Shown here: in pieces, positions 16,312 through 25,001 of the stretch | How the letters are laid out: each line of letters opens with the position of its first letter | How positions within the stretch are numbered: position 1 is the first letter of the stretch | Assembly: GCF_016786255.1 (NCBI RefSeq) | Contig: NZ_JADMKT010000063.1 | Location: 1 to 46,032, forward strand | Length of the DNA: 46,032 nucleotides | From: Robertkochia sediminum | GTDB lineage: Bacteria > Bacteroidota > Bacteroidia > Flavobacteriales > Flavobacteriaceae | Reading direction: 5' to 3' | Position numbers and translations under genes: made by a program | Notes under the pieces: generated by a model | The model's input: the letters and a program-made list of their open reading frames with translations, nothing else | The model's database searches: none | What the model was told of the DNA's origin: nothing

Positions 16312-17665
16312 GAATTACGCCGAGAACATTCTGCAAACCATTGGGAATACTCCCCTTGTAAAACTCAACACCATTACCGGTGAGATCGATGCCCTGGTAC
16401 TTGCCAAGGTAGAGACCTTTAATCCCGGAAATTCGGTAAAGGACCGCATGGCCGTAAAAATGATCGAGGATGCCGAGGCAGACGGTCGTTTAAAACCGGG
16501 AGGGACCATCATCGAGGGTACCAGCGGGAATACCGGAATGGGACTTGCCCTGGGCGCCATCGTTAAAGGGTATAAACTTATTTGTGTGATCAGTGATAAG
16601 CAGTCGCGTGAAAAGATCGATATCTTGAGAGCGGTAGGGGCTGAGGTAGTCGTATGCCCTACGAACGTAGCTCCAGACGACCCACGGTCCTATTATTCGG
16701 TATCCAAACGTCTGGCGGAAGAAACCCCGAATTCCTGGTATGTGAATCAATACGATAACCTGTCGAACACCAAAGCCCATTACGAGCAAACAGGCCCGGA
16801 GATCTGGGCGCAGACCGATGGCAAGATCGATCATTTTGTGGTAGGGGTAGGGACCGGAGGTACCATAAGTGGGGTAGGGCGGTACCTGAAAGAAAAGAAT
16901 CCGGAGGTGAAGATCTGGGGAATCGACACTTATGGTTCGGTGTTTAAAAAATACCACGAGACCGGAGAATTCGATGAGAACGAGATCTATCCCTACATCA
17001 CCGAAGGGATCGGAGAGGATATCCTTCCTGCCAACGTTGATTTTAAGCTTATTGACGGCTTCACCAAGGTTACCGATAAAGATGCAGCGGTGTACACGCG
17101 CAAACTGGCCAGGGAAGAAGGGATCTTTTGTGGCAATTCTGCCGGGGCAGCGGTCAAAGGATTGTTACAACTAAAGGAACAATTTAAACCCGGAGAAGTT
17201 GTTGTCGTTCTTTTTCACGATTCAGGAACGCGGTATGTAGGTAAGATGTTCAATGATGACTGGATGCGGGAACGCGGATTTCTGGAAGAAACGGTTAAGA
17301 ATGCCGGAGATCTTACGGCCAGGAGGGAAGGAGAATTGATCACTGTGCGAACCGAAGAGCTGGTAGGCCATGCCATTGAGCGTATGAAAAAATACAATAT
17401 ATCGCAGCTGCCTGTACTCGATGCTGAAGGATTTGCAGGTTCTTTGGATGAATCGACCCTGTTCAAGGCCTATATCGATAATAAGGAAATTGCCGATCTG
17501 CCGGTAAAACATATCATGCAGCCCGCTTTTCCCGTGGTCAATAAACATACCTCCCTGGATGAGGTCTCCAGGTTGATCAACCGGGAGAATAAAGCAGTAC
17601 TGGTAGACCTGCATAACGGGAAGTTCAGTATTGTGACCAAACACGATATCATTAGTGCCATCTAG
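16310..17665 (+). CDS. Cystathionine beta-synthase (PLP domain plus CBS pair)
   Basis: A 451-residue protein. The fold-type II PLP domain carries the Schiff-base lysine K44 (NPGNSVKDR), the phosphate or substrate loop GTSGNTG (70-76) and the PLP-phosphate loop GVGTGGT (about 183-189). Two C-terminal CBS motifs follow from about residue 335 to 451 (ISQLPVLD and LDEVSRLI segments). The overall build is like cystathionine beta-synthase, which joins serine and homocysteine; a cysteine synthase with CBS domains is the alternative. The CBS pair suggests control by an adenosyl compound. Its neighbours do not belong to sulfur metabolism. Confidence 0.9.
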   Translation: MNYAENILQTIGNTPLVKLNTITGEIDALVLAKVETFNPGNSVKDRMAVKMIEDAEADGRLKPGGTIIEGTSGNTGMGLALGAIVKGYKLICVISDKQSREKIDILRAVGAEVVVCPTNVAPDDPRSYYSVSKRLAEETPNSWYVNQYDNLSNTKAHYEQTGPEIWAQTDGKIDHFVVGVGTGGTISGVGRYLKEKNPEVKIWGIDTYGSVFKKYHETGEFDENEIYPYITEGIGEDILPANVDFKLIDGFTKVTDKDAAVYTRKLAREEGIFCGNSAGAAVKGLLQLKEQFKPGEVVVVLFHDSGTRYVGKMFNDDWMRERGFLEETVKNAGDLTARREGELITVRTEELVGHAIERMKKYNISQLPVLDAEGFAGSLDESTLFKAYIDNKEIADLPVKHIMQPAFPVVNKHTSLDEVSRLINRENKAVLVDLHNGKFSIVTKHDIISAI

Positions 17666-17825
17666 CAAAATGGGGAGCGTTAAGAGACACCGGCCCGTTA
17701 GCGTTAATTGTGATAACACCTGTGTTTACAGCATTGATGCCGGCTTTATACAGGAGCTTCACGCCTTTAAATAACTTCCCGCGGTGCAGTGAATTCTTAC
17801 AAATTTGTAACATTATCGGTGATAC

Positions 17826-17853
17826 TTGTCATCTTTTCTTGTTACTAATTTTG
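17826..17853 (+). promoter_or_regulatory. Promoter (TTG-N17-TAATTTTG) with a long leader to the 43-residue gene
   Basis: TTG at 17826-17828 and TAATTTTG at 17846-17853 fit the Bacteroidota promoter with a 17-nt spacer. The expected leader of about 140 nt contains a tiny 11-codon reading frame from 17892 and the sequence TGCCCCA (17893-17899 region), complementary to TGGGGCA at the start codon of the 43-residue gene. 17666-17825 shows nothing else recognisable. Confidence 0.55.
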
Positions 17854-17999
17854 GATTTAGTCATTTTTTTCCTATATTTATTACGTATTTATTATGCCCC
17901 AAATCGATAAAATAAATACACTTGAGTAGGAAAAAACCACATTTTAGAACAAGAAATATCAACTTTTATTATATATCAACTCTTTAAATTTTCAACATT

Positions 18000-18131
18000 A
18001 TGGGGCAAACATTACATAAACAAGAATCAACCTTACTGGTTTATGCACTTAGATTTATCGTATTTATCCTGATTTCCATGCTTTCATGGACGTTCATTTC
18101 AGCACTTTTCGGTATTGTAGGTATTTTATAA
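18000..18131 (+). CDS. 43-residue single-helix membrane protein
   Basis: A short reading frame beginning MGQTLHKQESTLL and containing one long hydrophobic helix (about residues 13-43) with a few polar residues. It has its own promoter about 150 nt upstream and is followed after 19 nt by a strong terminator, so it forms a compact single-gene unit. I do not recognise the family. The gene is below the usual size cut-off for gene finders. Confidence rests on the promoter-ORF-terminator arrangement rather than homology. Confidence 0.6.
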   Translation: MGQTLHKQESTLLVYALRFIVFILISMLSWTFISALFGIVGIL

Positions 18132-18150
18132 TAACTGGTAAGTAAGACCC

Positions 18151-18182
18151 AAAAGGCTTCCATGTAGGAGGCCTTTTTTTTT
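18151..18182 (+). terminator. Rho-independent terminator after the 43-residue gene
   Basis: AAAAGGCTTCC and GGAGGCCTTTT form an 11-bp stem with one U-G pair around a 5-nt loop, followed by a run of T. It is among the clearest terminators in the window. Confidence 0.85.
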
Positions 18183-18291
18183 GGTGTATAAGTATGGTCA
18201 CCAGGGGTTGAATAACTTTCATGTTTCCCGGTGGGTGAGACGTTAAAAATTTCTTAACTTCTCCCCCTGATAACTATGCCTGTATTATAAA

Positions 18292-18474
18292 ATGATAAAA
18301 AGTTTGATCAAGCGATTCGGTATCTGGAATATATTAATGATCCTGGTAGTATTGGTCACCATTGTAGTGGCTGAGTATGTCTTTCTCACAGGAGAGAAAC
18401 TTTCAGGGATCTTTATAGGACTATGGGCACCGACTATTCTTGGATTCATGAATTATTTTAAACCAAAGGAATGA
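18292..18474 (+). CDS. 60-residue two-helix membrane protein
   Basis: Two hydrophobic helices (about 10-30 and 36-53) with basic ends (MIKSLIKRFG at the start, NYFKPKE at the end), so both termini are probably cytoplasmic. Family not recognised. Its TGA overlaps the ATG of the following 35-residue gene (ATGA), which implies translational coupling and co-folding or complex formation of the two small proteins. Confidence 0.6.
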   Translation: MIKSLIKRFGIWNILMILVVLVTIVVAEYVFLTGEKLSGIFIGLWAPTILGFMNYFKPKE

Positions 18475-18578
18475 TGACCGATTTTGTGCTATACTATTCT
18501 ATGATCGTAGGAGCCTTCTTCCTTGGGTGGTTGGTCTATGTGATCAAGCTCTACAATAAAATGGGCCGGGGCAAGTAG
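18471..18578 (+). CDS. 35-residue membrane protein coupled to the 60-residue gene
   Basis: A reading frame beginning MMTDFVLYYSMIVGA with one hydrophobic helix (about 5-26) followed by a basic tail (KLYNKMGRGK). The ATG overlaps the TGA of the preceding gene by the ATGA arrangement, which is the main support. The size and shape (one helix, basic cytoplasmic tail) resemble CcoQ/CydX-like small subunits, but no partner oxidase is near, so this is only a resemblance. Confidence 0.5.
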   Translation: MMTDFVLYYSMIVGAFFLGWLVYVIKLYNKMGRGK

Positions 18579-18609
18579 TCCTGAATTGCCCCAACCCTTA
18601 TGTACGTCG

Positions 18610-20307
18610 TTATTGCTGTGCTTTATTGAGGGTGTCGGTAACACTTCCACAAGTTAACATCATGTCGCCGTAGTACGGATTAAGAATATGCTCTTGTTTG
18701 CTCAGCCAGTCTGCTCCTTTGTTCTGATTGGCCATCGGGCAGTTTTGTACGTATAGGGTTTCCGGCAGGTCTTCCATGCGAGATGCCAGGGTAACCATAA
18801 GATCGGAAAGGATCACCAGATGTGTTCTCTGGTCTTCAATGTCACTACTGCGGGCAATGGCCGCGATCATCTGACCTGTTTTTTTAACTGCTGTACCTTC
18901 TGTTTCCCCCAGGGCCGATCGGTCTAAAGTTTCATATTGTTTTAAAAGTGCTCCTGCTTGTTCTTGTACCAAGTCCGGAGCGGAGGCTACAAAGGCATCA
19001 TTCATTCGAATATACCCATCGATAAGTGGCCAGAATTCCTTTTGAAATTTTGAAGGCAGGGTAATATCCTGCATTTGGAGGGCCTCCGTTTTTTGTTCGC
19101 GATTCATCATTGATGGTTTGTCCTGTAACTGGGCAGCGGCATCTACGGTAAAAGTGCCGTTACTCACTACGTACTCCCCATCTTCGAGTCCTCCAAGTAA
19201 GGCGTACACATCCCCTTGTTCTTGACCTAGGTCGACCTCCCGAAGTTCAAATACGGGTAGGTTTGGGTCGGGTTGAACGTATACAACAGAGCGTTTGCCC
19301 GTCCACATCACGGCCGACTTAGGAACGGTGACCTCTGAGGAGGTATCGTTAGTGGCTATTTCTCCCTTAATAAACATGCCCGGTTTAAGGCGTTGATCTC
19401 TATTGGTGAGTTCTACGCGCACATCGATGGACCTGCTGGAGGTATTCATGATCGGGTCTACCAGATCGATGACGCCATTAAATGCGGTGCCGGGATAAGC
19501 GTTGGTGGTGATGGTAACTTCCTGCCCTTTTTCAAGCATGGGAATCTGTTTTTCCCAGGCGTCGAGCACTGCCCAAACGCTATTGAGATTTGCCACTTTG
19601 AAGAGGGGCTGCCCTGCGTTGATATAATCACCTTCTTTAACCAATTTCTCGGTTACCGTACCGGAGATCGTGGCGTATACTGGGAAGTATTCTGTAACGG
19701 TACCACGGGATTCTATGGCATTGATCTGTTGGTCTGAAAGCTTCCAGAGCTTTAATTTTTTACGCACAGCCTGGTAGAGTTCGGGTTGCTCACTTTTCAT
19801 GGCCATGGTGGTGAGGAGTTCCTGCTGGGCAGTAATAAGCTCAGGAGCATAGAGGGTAGCCAGGAGTTGTCCCTGGTTTACTGTTTCTCCTGACGCACTT
19901 ACATAAAGCTTTTCGATTCGCCCTTTAAAATAAGCCGACTGTATGGTTGAGGTCTTTTCGTTTGCTTCAATAGTTCCCGATAACACGAGGCGGTTGCTAT
20001 CCTCGGTTTGAGCTCCTACCTGAGTGGTTTCGATATTTGCCAAAGCCATTGCGTGATCACTCATCTTAAATTGATTGGCGGCGAGGCCGTCTGCACCGGC
20101 TTCTGCGGGGATCAGATCCATTCCGCAAATGGGACAGTCGCCCGGTTCGGGCTGCATGATCTGTGGGTGCATCGAACAGGTGTACATGGTTGTTCCCGAT
20201 TCTTCTGCCTGCTGGTGTTCGTGTGTCGCGTCTCCTTTAAAAAGGAAGTACCCTGATAGGAGCCCTATGGCCAGGGCCATACCGGTATATACGATGATCT
20301 TTTTCAT
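18610..20307 (-). CDS. cusB: RND efflux periplasmic adaptor with fused metal-binding and DUF3347 domains
   Basis: A 565-residue membrane-fusion protein. It has an N-terminal helix, then a YHS-like heavy-metal domain (CSMHPQIMQPEPGDCPICGMDL, about 43-66; cysteines and His/Met are all present), barrel and hairpin domains (YFKGRIEKLYV, GTVTEKLVKEGDYI, QGQLLATLYAPEL), and a C-terminal DUF3347 domain (about 425-560) ending in YVQNCPMANQNKG and NPYYGDMMLTCG. CusB-type adaptors link inner-membrane pump to outer-membrane channel and hand over Cu(I) or Ag(I). The DUF3347 tail repeats the module found as a separate protein at 25002-25601. It is the last gene of the metal cluster, 27 nt beyond the PepSY gene. 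Confidence 0.88.
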   Translation of the reverse strand: MKKIIVYTGMALAIGLLSGYFLFKGDATHEHQQAEESGTTMYTCSMHPQIMQPEPGDCPICGMDLIPAEAGADGLAANQFKMSDHAMALANIETTQVGAQTEDSNRLVLSGTIEANEKTSTIQSAYFKGRIEKLYVSASGETVNQGQLLATLYAPELITAQQELLTTMAMKSEQPELYQAVRKKLKLWKLSDQQINAIESRGTVTEYFPVYATISGTVTEKLVKEGDYINAGQPLFKVANLNSVWAVLDAWEKQIPMLEKGQEVTITTNAYPGTAFNGVIDLVDPIMNTSSRSIDVRVELTNRDQRLKPGMFIKGEIATNDTSSEVTVPKSAVMWTGKRSVVYVQPDPNLPVFELREVDLGQEQGDVYALLGGLEDGEYVVSNGTFTVDAAAQLQDKPSMMNREQKTEALQMQDITLPSKFQKEFWPLIDGYIRMNDAFVASAPDLVQEQAGALLKQYETLDRSALGETEGTAVKKTGQMIAAIARSSDIEDQRTHLVILSDLMVTLASRMEDLPETLYVQNCPMANQNKGADWLSKQEHILNPYYGDMMLTCGSVTDTLNKAQQ

Positions 20308-20334
20308 GATTCAGAATTTATAGATGCCTGCTAT

Positions 20335-21063
20335 CTATCTTGCGATGGCGGTCTTTTTGCGTTTCTTTTTAGGTTTTATAAGTTTTCTAACGGTCGGAGA
20401 AGAGATGAACCAGAGTGCAAATCCGCTCATTACCGTAATAAGTCCGAGGGCAGAAAAGGCTCTTAATACCATGGTGTTAAAATTATCCCTGCCTTCGTAA
20501 TCCATGGTATGTGTCATCCACAGAAAATCGAACCACCTCCAGCTGTTGTGTCTTACCTTTTGAAAACTCCCGTCTTTAGCCGATACATAGGCGGTAAGGT
20601 CTTCGGGGTGATCAAAATCGATGCGGTAGGCGGGTAGGGGTCTTCCGCGATATTCATCATGGGCACCGGTGGTTTCGATAAGTGTGGTATTTCTCACCGG
20701 AAAGGATTCGCTCATATGTTCACGTGCTACCTCCAGGGCCTGAGCTTCTGTAATGACTTTAACTTCTTTTCCGCTTTCTGCTTCTACCAAAACAGCGTCG
20801 TTCACCCAGTAATAGGGGGTTCCTCCGATGTTTCTTAACTCGAGACTGTTTATGGCCTCTACCGGAAGGTCAAGCGTTAACGCTCCCGGTGCGAATGCCG
20901 GCGGGGCAACTTCAGAAAGGAACTGGTCTCCGTGAATTTCATCAATATCGGTCCAGCTAAAATACATACCACTTATGGTCCATATAAGGAATTGTATGCC
21001 CAGGAATATGCCGAGGTATCGATGTGCTTGCCTGATCAGGAGGGCTTTTTTTCTGTTTATCAT
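20335..21063 (-). CDS. PepSY-associated membrane protein
   Basis: A 242-residue protein with an N-terminal helix (about 14-33), a periplasmic PepSY-like region (about 60-170, including EALEVAREHM and AYRIDFDHPEDLTAYVSAKDG), and a second helix near 205-225 followed by a very basic tail (KLIKPKKKRKK). PepSY-TM proteins often accompany metal reduction or uptake. It begins one base after the copA stop, so the two are coupled. The conserved DFLWMTHTMDYEGRDNFN stretch fits this family. Confidence 0.8.
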   Translation of the reverse strand: MINRKKALLIRQAHRYLGIFLGIQFLIWTISGMYFSWTDIDEIHGDQFLSEVAPPAFAPGALTLDLPVEAINSLELRNIGGTPYYWVNDAVLVEAESGKEVKVITEAQALEVAREHMSESFPVRNTTLIETTGAHDEYRGRPLPAYRIDFDHPEDLTAYVSAKDGSFQKVRHNSWRWFDFLWMTHTMDYEGRDNFNTMVLRAFSALGLITVMSGFALWFISSPTVRKLIKPKKKRKKTAIAR

Positions 21064-21064
21064 G

Positions 21065-23794
21065 CTATGCTGTTAATTTGGTGTTTTTAAGTCGTAAGGC
21101 ATTAGAGATCACCGATACCGAACTGAAGCTCATGGCAAGGGCAGCGATCATGGGAGAGAGCAGTAGTCCGAAAAAAGGATACAGGATCCCGGCTGCAACA
21201 GGAACCCCAATGGTATTGTAAATAAGGGCAAAAAAGAGGTTTTGCTTGATGTTCTTCATGACCTGTTCACTGAGCAGTCGCGCCTTAACGAGTCCGCCAA
21301 TATCGCCTTTTAGCAGGGTAAGGGAAGCGCTTTCAATGGCTACATCGGTACCGGTGCCCATGGCGATACCTATATCGCTCTGTGCCAGGGCCGGGGCGTC
21401 GTTGATCCCGTCGCCGGTCATGGCAACGACCGCTCCTTTTTCCTGAAGTTCTTTTACCACCTTGAGCTTATCTTCCGGGAGCATACCTGCGCGATAGCTT
21501 TTGATGTTTAGTTCATCGGCTACAGCCTTGGCCGTAGCTTCGTGATCCCCGGTGAGCATGATCACTTTAATACCGTGATCCTGGAGGGATCTGATAGCGC
21601 CCTTACTCTGTTCTCTGATACGGTCGCCAATGCTTACCGAACCACAAATCACCCCATCTATAGCAATAAGGGAGACCGTATATCCTTTTTGTTGTTCCTT
21701 TTCAAAGGCAGCTTGCTGGGTAGCGCTCATGGTTACCTGATGTTGTTGCATAAGACTCAGGTTCCCTACGAGTACCTCGCTCTTCACAATGAGGGCCCTC
21801 ACTCCCTTTCCGGTAATGGATTTGAACTGGCTGGCTTCGAGAAGGGTTACACCTTCTTTTTGGGCGTGTGTTGTTATGGCATTGGCCAGGGGGTGTTCAC
21901 TGTTCTTATTAACAGAGGCCAGGTATTGCAGGAGGTATTGCTCACTACAGGCTTCATCCAGCGGGGTAATGGCAACCACCTCGGGCTTACCTTCGGTCAG
22001 GGTACCTGTTTTATCTACGATCAGGGTGTTTGCCTTTTGAAGGGTTTCCAGGGCTTCGGCATTCTTGACCAATACCCCGTTTCGTGCACCTTTACCAACT
22101 CCAACCATCACCGACATAGGCGTGGCGAGTCCCAGGGCACATGGGCAAGCGATAATGAGCACTGCGATGGCATTGATCAGCGCATACGTATAGCGGGGTT
22201 CCGGTCCGAGTATTGCCCAGATGATGAAGGTGAGTATTGCTGTGATCACTACAATAGGAACGAACCATGCCGCAATACGGTCGGCAAGTTTCTGGATGGG
22301 AGCGCGTGAGCGACTTGCCTGGTTGACCATGTCTATGATCTGTGCTAACAGGGTTTCTTCTCCTACCTTTTCTGCTTCCATTAGGAAGGAGCGGGTCCCG
22401 TTTATCGTACCTGCCTTAACAGTGTCGCCCTGAGTCTTATCGACTGTGAGGGGTTCCCCGGTGATCATCGACTCGTCAATATGCGTCTCTCCTTCGGTGA
22501 TCCGGCCGTCTACCGGTATTTTACCTCCCGGTTTAACTTTTAGGATATCTCCTTTCTGAATATGGGCTACGGCAATGATCTCTTCTTTTCCGTCTTTGAG
22601 GCGAATGGCTTCGTTCGGACTCAGTTTCAGGAGCTCTTTTATGGCGCTGTTCGTTTTTTTATGCGCCCTTGCTTCCAGCACCTGGCCCAGGAGTACAAGG
22701 GTGAGAATCACGGTAGCCGATTCAAAATACAGGTGAACATCGCCTCCTTCGGTTCTGAATTGTGGGGGGAAGAACGCGGGGAATAACAGGGCGATCACAC
22801 TGTAGGTCCAGGCCACTCCGGCACCGATCCCGATCAGGGTGAACATATTGAGGTTCCAGGTTACGATCGATCGCCAGGCGCGTTCAAAGAACATCCATGT
22901 GGCGTAGAATACCACCGGTATAGACAGGGCCAGCTGGATCCAATTCCAATATTTCGCATCCATGATATGGTACAGCGGATTGGGCTGTATCATATCAGAC
23001 ATGGCTATCATAAATATGGGCAGGGTGAAGGCAACGGCCAGCTTAAATTTCGTTAAGAGGCGCTTATAAGATTCATCTTCTTCTTCCCGGGGTTGCTGTG
23101 GTACCAGGTCCATGCCGCATTTCGGACAGCTTCCCGGCGTATCCTGAACCACTTCCGGGTGCATAGGGCAGGTATAGCTTGCACTGGTGGGGATGGCAGA
23201 TTCTGCCTTGACCAGGTCCATGCCGCAAACCGGGCAATCGCGGTAATGGTCGTAGGTTTTATCGCCTTCGCATTGCATCGGGCAATACCAGGTTCCGGGC
23301 CCCTGATCGGTAGGGGCAGATTGCGCCTTTTGCGCTTCCGGATCGGGAGTGTGATCCCCGGGGAGTATTTGATAGCGTTCACCTTCAAAGGCCTTTTGCA
23401 GGGATTCGAGGGAAATAGGTTTGTGCACGGTAACCGTGGCCTTTTTCTCTTCAAGGTCGACATGGGCATCGGCGATCTCCGGTTGGGCCTGAAGCAGCTC
23501 TTCGACATGCTTGCGACAACCGTTGCAGCTCATGCCTTCTATATGGTAGGTTTGTGTCTTAGGTGTTGTGGGGGGGGTGTATCCCTCGGGGTGAATCTGG
23601 TATCGGCCTCCATCATCGGAAAAAGCTTTCTGTAGCGACTCCAGGGAAAGGTGATGCTCCATGGTTACCGTGGCTCTTTTTTCCTTCAGATCAACCTGGA
23701 CATCAGTGATCCCGGGTTGCGCGCTCAACAGGTCTTCAACATGCTTGCGGCATCCGTTGCAACTCATTCCTTCTATATGATAGGTGTGTTTCAT
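21065..23794 (-). CDS. copA: Copper-translocating P1B-type ATPase with four N-terminal metal domains
   Basis: A 909-residue ATPase. Two tandem HMA domains (GMSCNGCRKHVE at about 8-19 and again near 87-98) are followed by two YHS-like heavy-metal domains (YCPMQCEG...CPVCGMDL near 170-197 and CPMHPEVV...CPKCGMDL near 208-230). The membrane metal site is CPC at 550-552, the phosphorylation site is D594 in DKTGT, and GDGINDAP closes the hinge. This fits Cu(I) export to the periplasm. Two HMA plus two YHS-like modules is an unusually rich N-terminus; the HMA copies are near-identical in their core and look like a recent duplication. The gene is 12 nt beyond chrA and 1 nt before the PepSY gene. Confidence 0.95.
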   Translation of the reverse strand: MKHTYHIEGMSCNGCRKHVEDLLSAQPGITDVQVDLKEKRATVTMEHHLSLESLQKAFSDDGGRYQIHPEGYTPPTTPKTQTYHIEGMSCNGCRKHVEELLQAQPEIADAHVDLEEKKATVTVHKPISLESLQKAFEGERYQILPGDHTPDPEAQKAQSAPTDQGPGTWYCPMQCEGDKTYDHYRDCPVCGMDLVKAESAIPTSASYTCPMHPEVVQDTPGSCPKCGMDLVPQQPREEEDESYKRLLTKFKLAVAFTLPIFMIAMSDMIQPNPLYHIMDAKYWNWIQLALSIPVVFYATWMFFERAWRSIVTWNLNMFTLIGIGAGVAWTYSVIALLFPAFFPPQFRTEGGDVHLYFESATVILTLVLLGQVLEARAHKKTNSAIKELLKLSPNEAIRLKDGKEEIIAVAHIQKGDILKVKPGGKIPVDGRITEGETHIDESMITGEPLTVDKTQGDTVKAGTINGTRSFLMEAEKVGEETLLAQIIDMVNQASRSRAPIQKLADRIAAWFVPIVVITAILTFIIWAILGPEPRYTYALINAIAVLIIACPCALGLATPMSVMVGVGKGARNGVLVKNAEALETLQKANTLIVDKTGTLTEGKPEVVAITPLDEACSEQYLLQYLASVNKNSEHPLANAITTHAQKEGVTLLEASQFKSITGKGVRALIVKSEVLVGNLSLMQQHQVTMSATQQAAFEKEQQKGYTVSLIAIDGVICGSVSIGDRIREQSKGAIRSLQDHGIKVIMLTGDHEATAKAVADELNIKSYRAGMLPEDKLKVVKELQEKGAVVAMTGDGINDAPALAQSDIGIAMGTGTDVAIESASLTLLKGDIGGLVKARLLSEQVMKNIKQNLFFALIYNTIGVPVAAGILYPFFGLLLSPMIAALAMSFSSVSVISNALRLKNTKLTA

Positions 23795-23806
23795 TTTTCG
23801 TGATGA

Positions 23807-24931
23807 TTAAAATTGATAGAGCAAATACCCCAACAAGGAGCCTCCCAGAACGATCCAGATCACACTGATCTTCTTATATCCAAATACGGCTATGGCACCG
23901 AGTATTGCGATAAGTGCAGTACGCCAGTCGACAATACTGTCTTGTCCCATTTTAAACAGCACCGCCAGCATAATAGCTACGGCAGCTACATTGACACAAT
24001 CCAGGAAATATCCCAACACCTTTGACTGGCGCATTTTAGGGACCAGCGGATTCAAGAGCCAGACAAATAAAAATGATGGCAGGAAGATCCCTGCTGTTGC
24101 AGCCAGAGCTCCGGGGAAGCCTCCTAATTGCCACCCGATAAAGGTGGCGGTAGAAAGTACCGGTCCCGGTGTAAATTGCCCCACGGCAATGGCATCGAGA
24201 AGTTCGGGCCTGCTCAACAATCCCGTTTGTACCAGCTCGGCATCGAGGTAGGCGAAAAGTACATATCCGCTACCGTAGAGAATGGCCCCTACTTTAAGGA
24301 AGGACCAAAAGATCTTTGCAGAACCTATCCCTTTGACCCCATAAGTCATCAGCGCGCCCAGGGCGATGGGGTTGAGTGACAGTGTTTTGTCGGTTTTGAT
24401 CGAATGCTTTACCATAAAATACAGCGTTCCCGCTACACCTCCAAGGAGCAGGGCTGTGATCTCATTCACACCAAGGACGCTGGCAATGATCACCAGGATA
24501 CCCAGGGTGAGCAATTCGTAATTCTTTATGGCTTTTTTGCCCAGCTTGTATATGGCTGAGGCAATGATGGCCAGTACTGCGGGTTTTATTCCCCCCATAA
24601 AAGGAGCTACTTCGGGTAGTGCTCCGTAGGTGGTATAGGCCCAGGCAAGGAGCCCTGTGATGACCACGGCTGGAAAGATAAAACTGATCCCGGCCACGAA
24701 CAAACCGGCGGCACCACCGCGCTCATGGCCGCAATGCATGGTCATTTCGGTAGAGTTCGGACCGGGAATCAGATTGGTGGCGCCCATGAGATCCAGGAAA
24801 TGTTCGCGGTCGATCCATTTTCGTTTTTCAACGATCTCCTTGTCCATCATGGCAATATGGGCAGCAGGACCGCCAAAGGCCACGCAGCCAAGTTTAAAGA
24901 ATACGGCAGCTATTTCCTTAAGATGATTCAT
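23807..24931 (-). CDS. chrA: Chromate transporter ChrA (two-domain)
   Basis: A 374-residue membrane protein with the duplicated CHR architecture: first half FFKLGCVAFGGPAAHIAMM (about 12-30) with the conserved GPNSTEMTMHCG segment, second half FLKVGAILYGSGYVLFAYLD and GQFTPGPVLSTATFIGW. About ten helices are visible. CHR proteins expel chromate in exchange for sulfate or protons. It is unexpected between copper genes and may reflect either recruitment of a chromate gene to a metal island or a different anion substrate. A perfect stem-loop lies just upstream (24955-24984). Confidence 0.92.
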   Translation of the reverse strand: MNHLKEIAAVFFKLGCVAFGGPAAHIAMMDKEIVEKRKWIDREHFLDLMGATNLIPGPNSTEMTMHCGHERGGAAGLFVAGISFIFPAVVITGLLAWAYTTYGALPEVAPFMGGIKPAVLAIIASAIYKLGKKAIKNYELLTLGILVIIASVLGVNEITALLLGGVAGTLYFMVKHSIKTDKTLSLNPIALGALMTYGVKGIGSAKIFWSFLKVGAILYGSGYVLFAYLDAELVQTGLLSRPELLDAIAVGQFTPGPVLSTATFIGWQLGGFPGALAATAGIFLPSFLFVWLLNPLVPKMRQSKVLGYFLDCVNVAAVAIMLAVLFKMGQDSIVDWRTALIAILGAIAVFGYKKISVIWIVLGGSLLGYLLYQF

Positions 24932-24954
24932 GAGTACTCAGTTTTGTTGATAAC

Positions 24955-24984
24955 CGGGACTTCAGATCAAGATCTGAAGTCCCG
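24955..24984 (-). promoter_or_regulatory. 14-bp perfect stem-loop between the DUF3347 gene and chrA
   Basis: CGGGACTTCAGATC (24955-24968) and its exact complement GATCTGAAGTCCCG (24971-24984) flank an AA loop. It lies 17 nt after the DUF3347 stop and 23 nt before the chrA start on the minus strand. No T run follows it, so attenuation, RNA processing or mRNA protection fits better than a classical terminator. Confidence 0.7.
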
Positions 24985-25001
24985 ATATGACTAAAGATTA
25001 C

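Noticed and set aside
21542-22309. 255-codon frame antisense to copA
   Set aside because: Covered by the conserved ATPase core on the minus strand.
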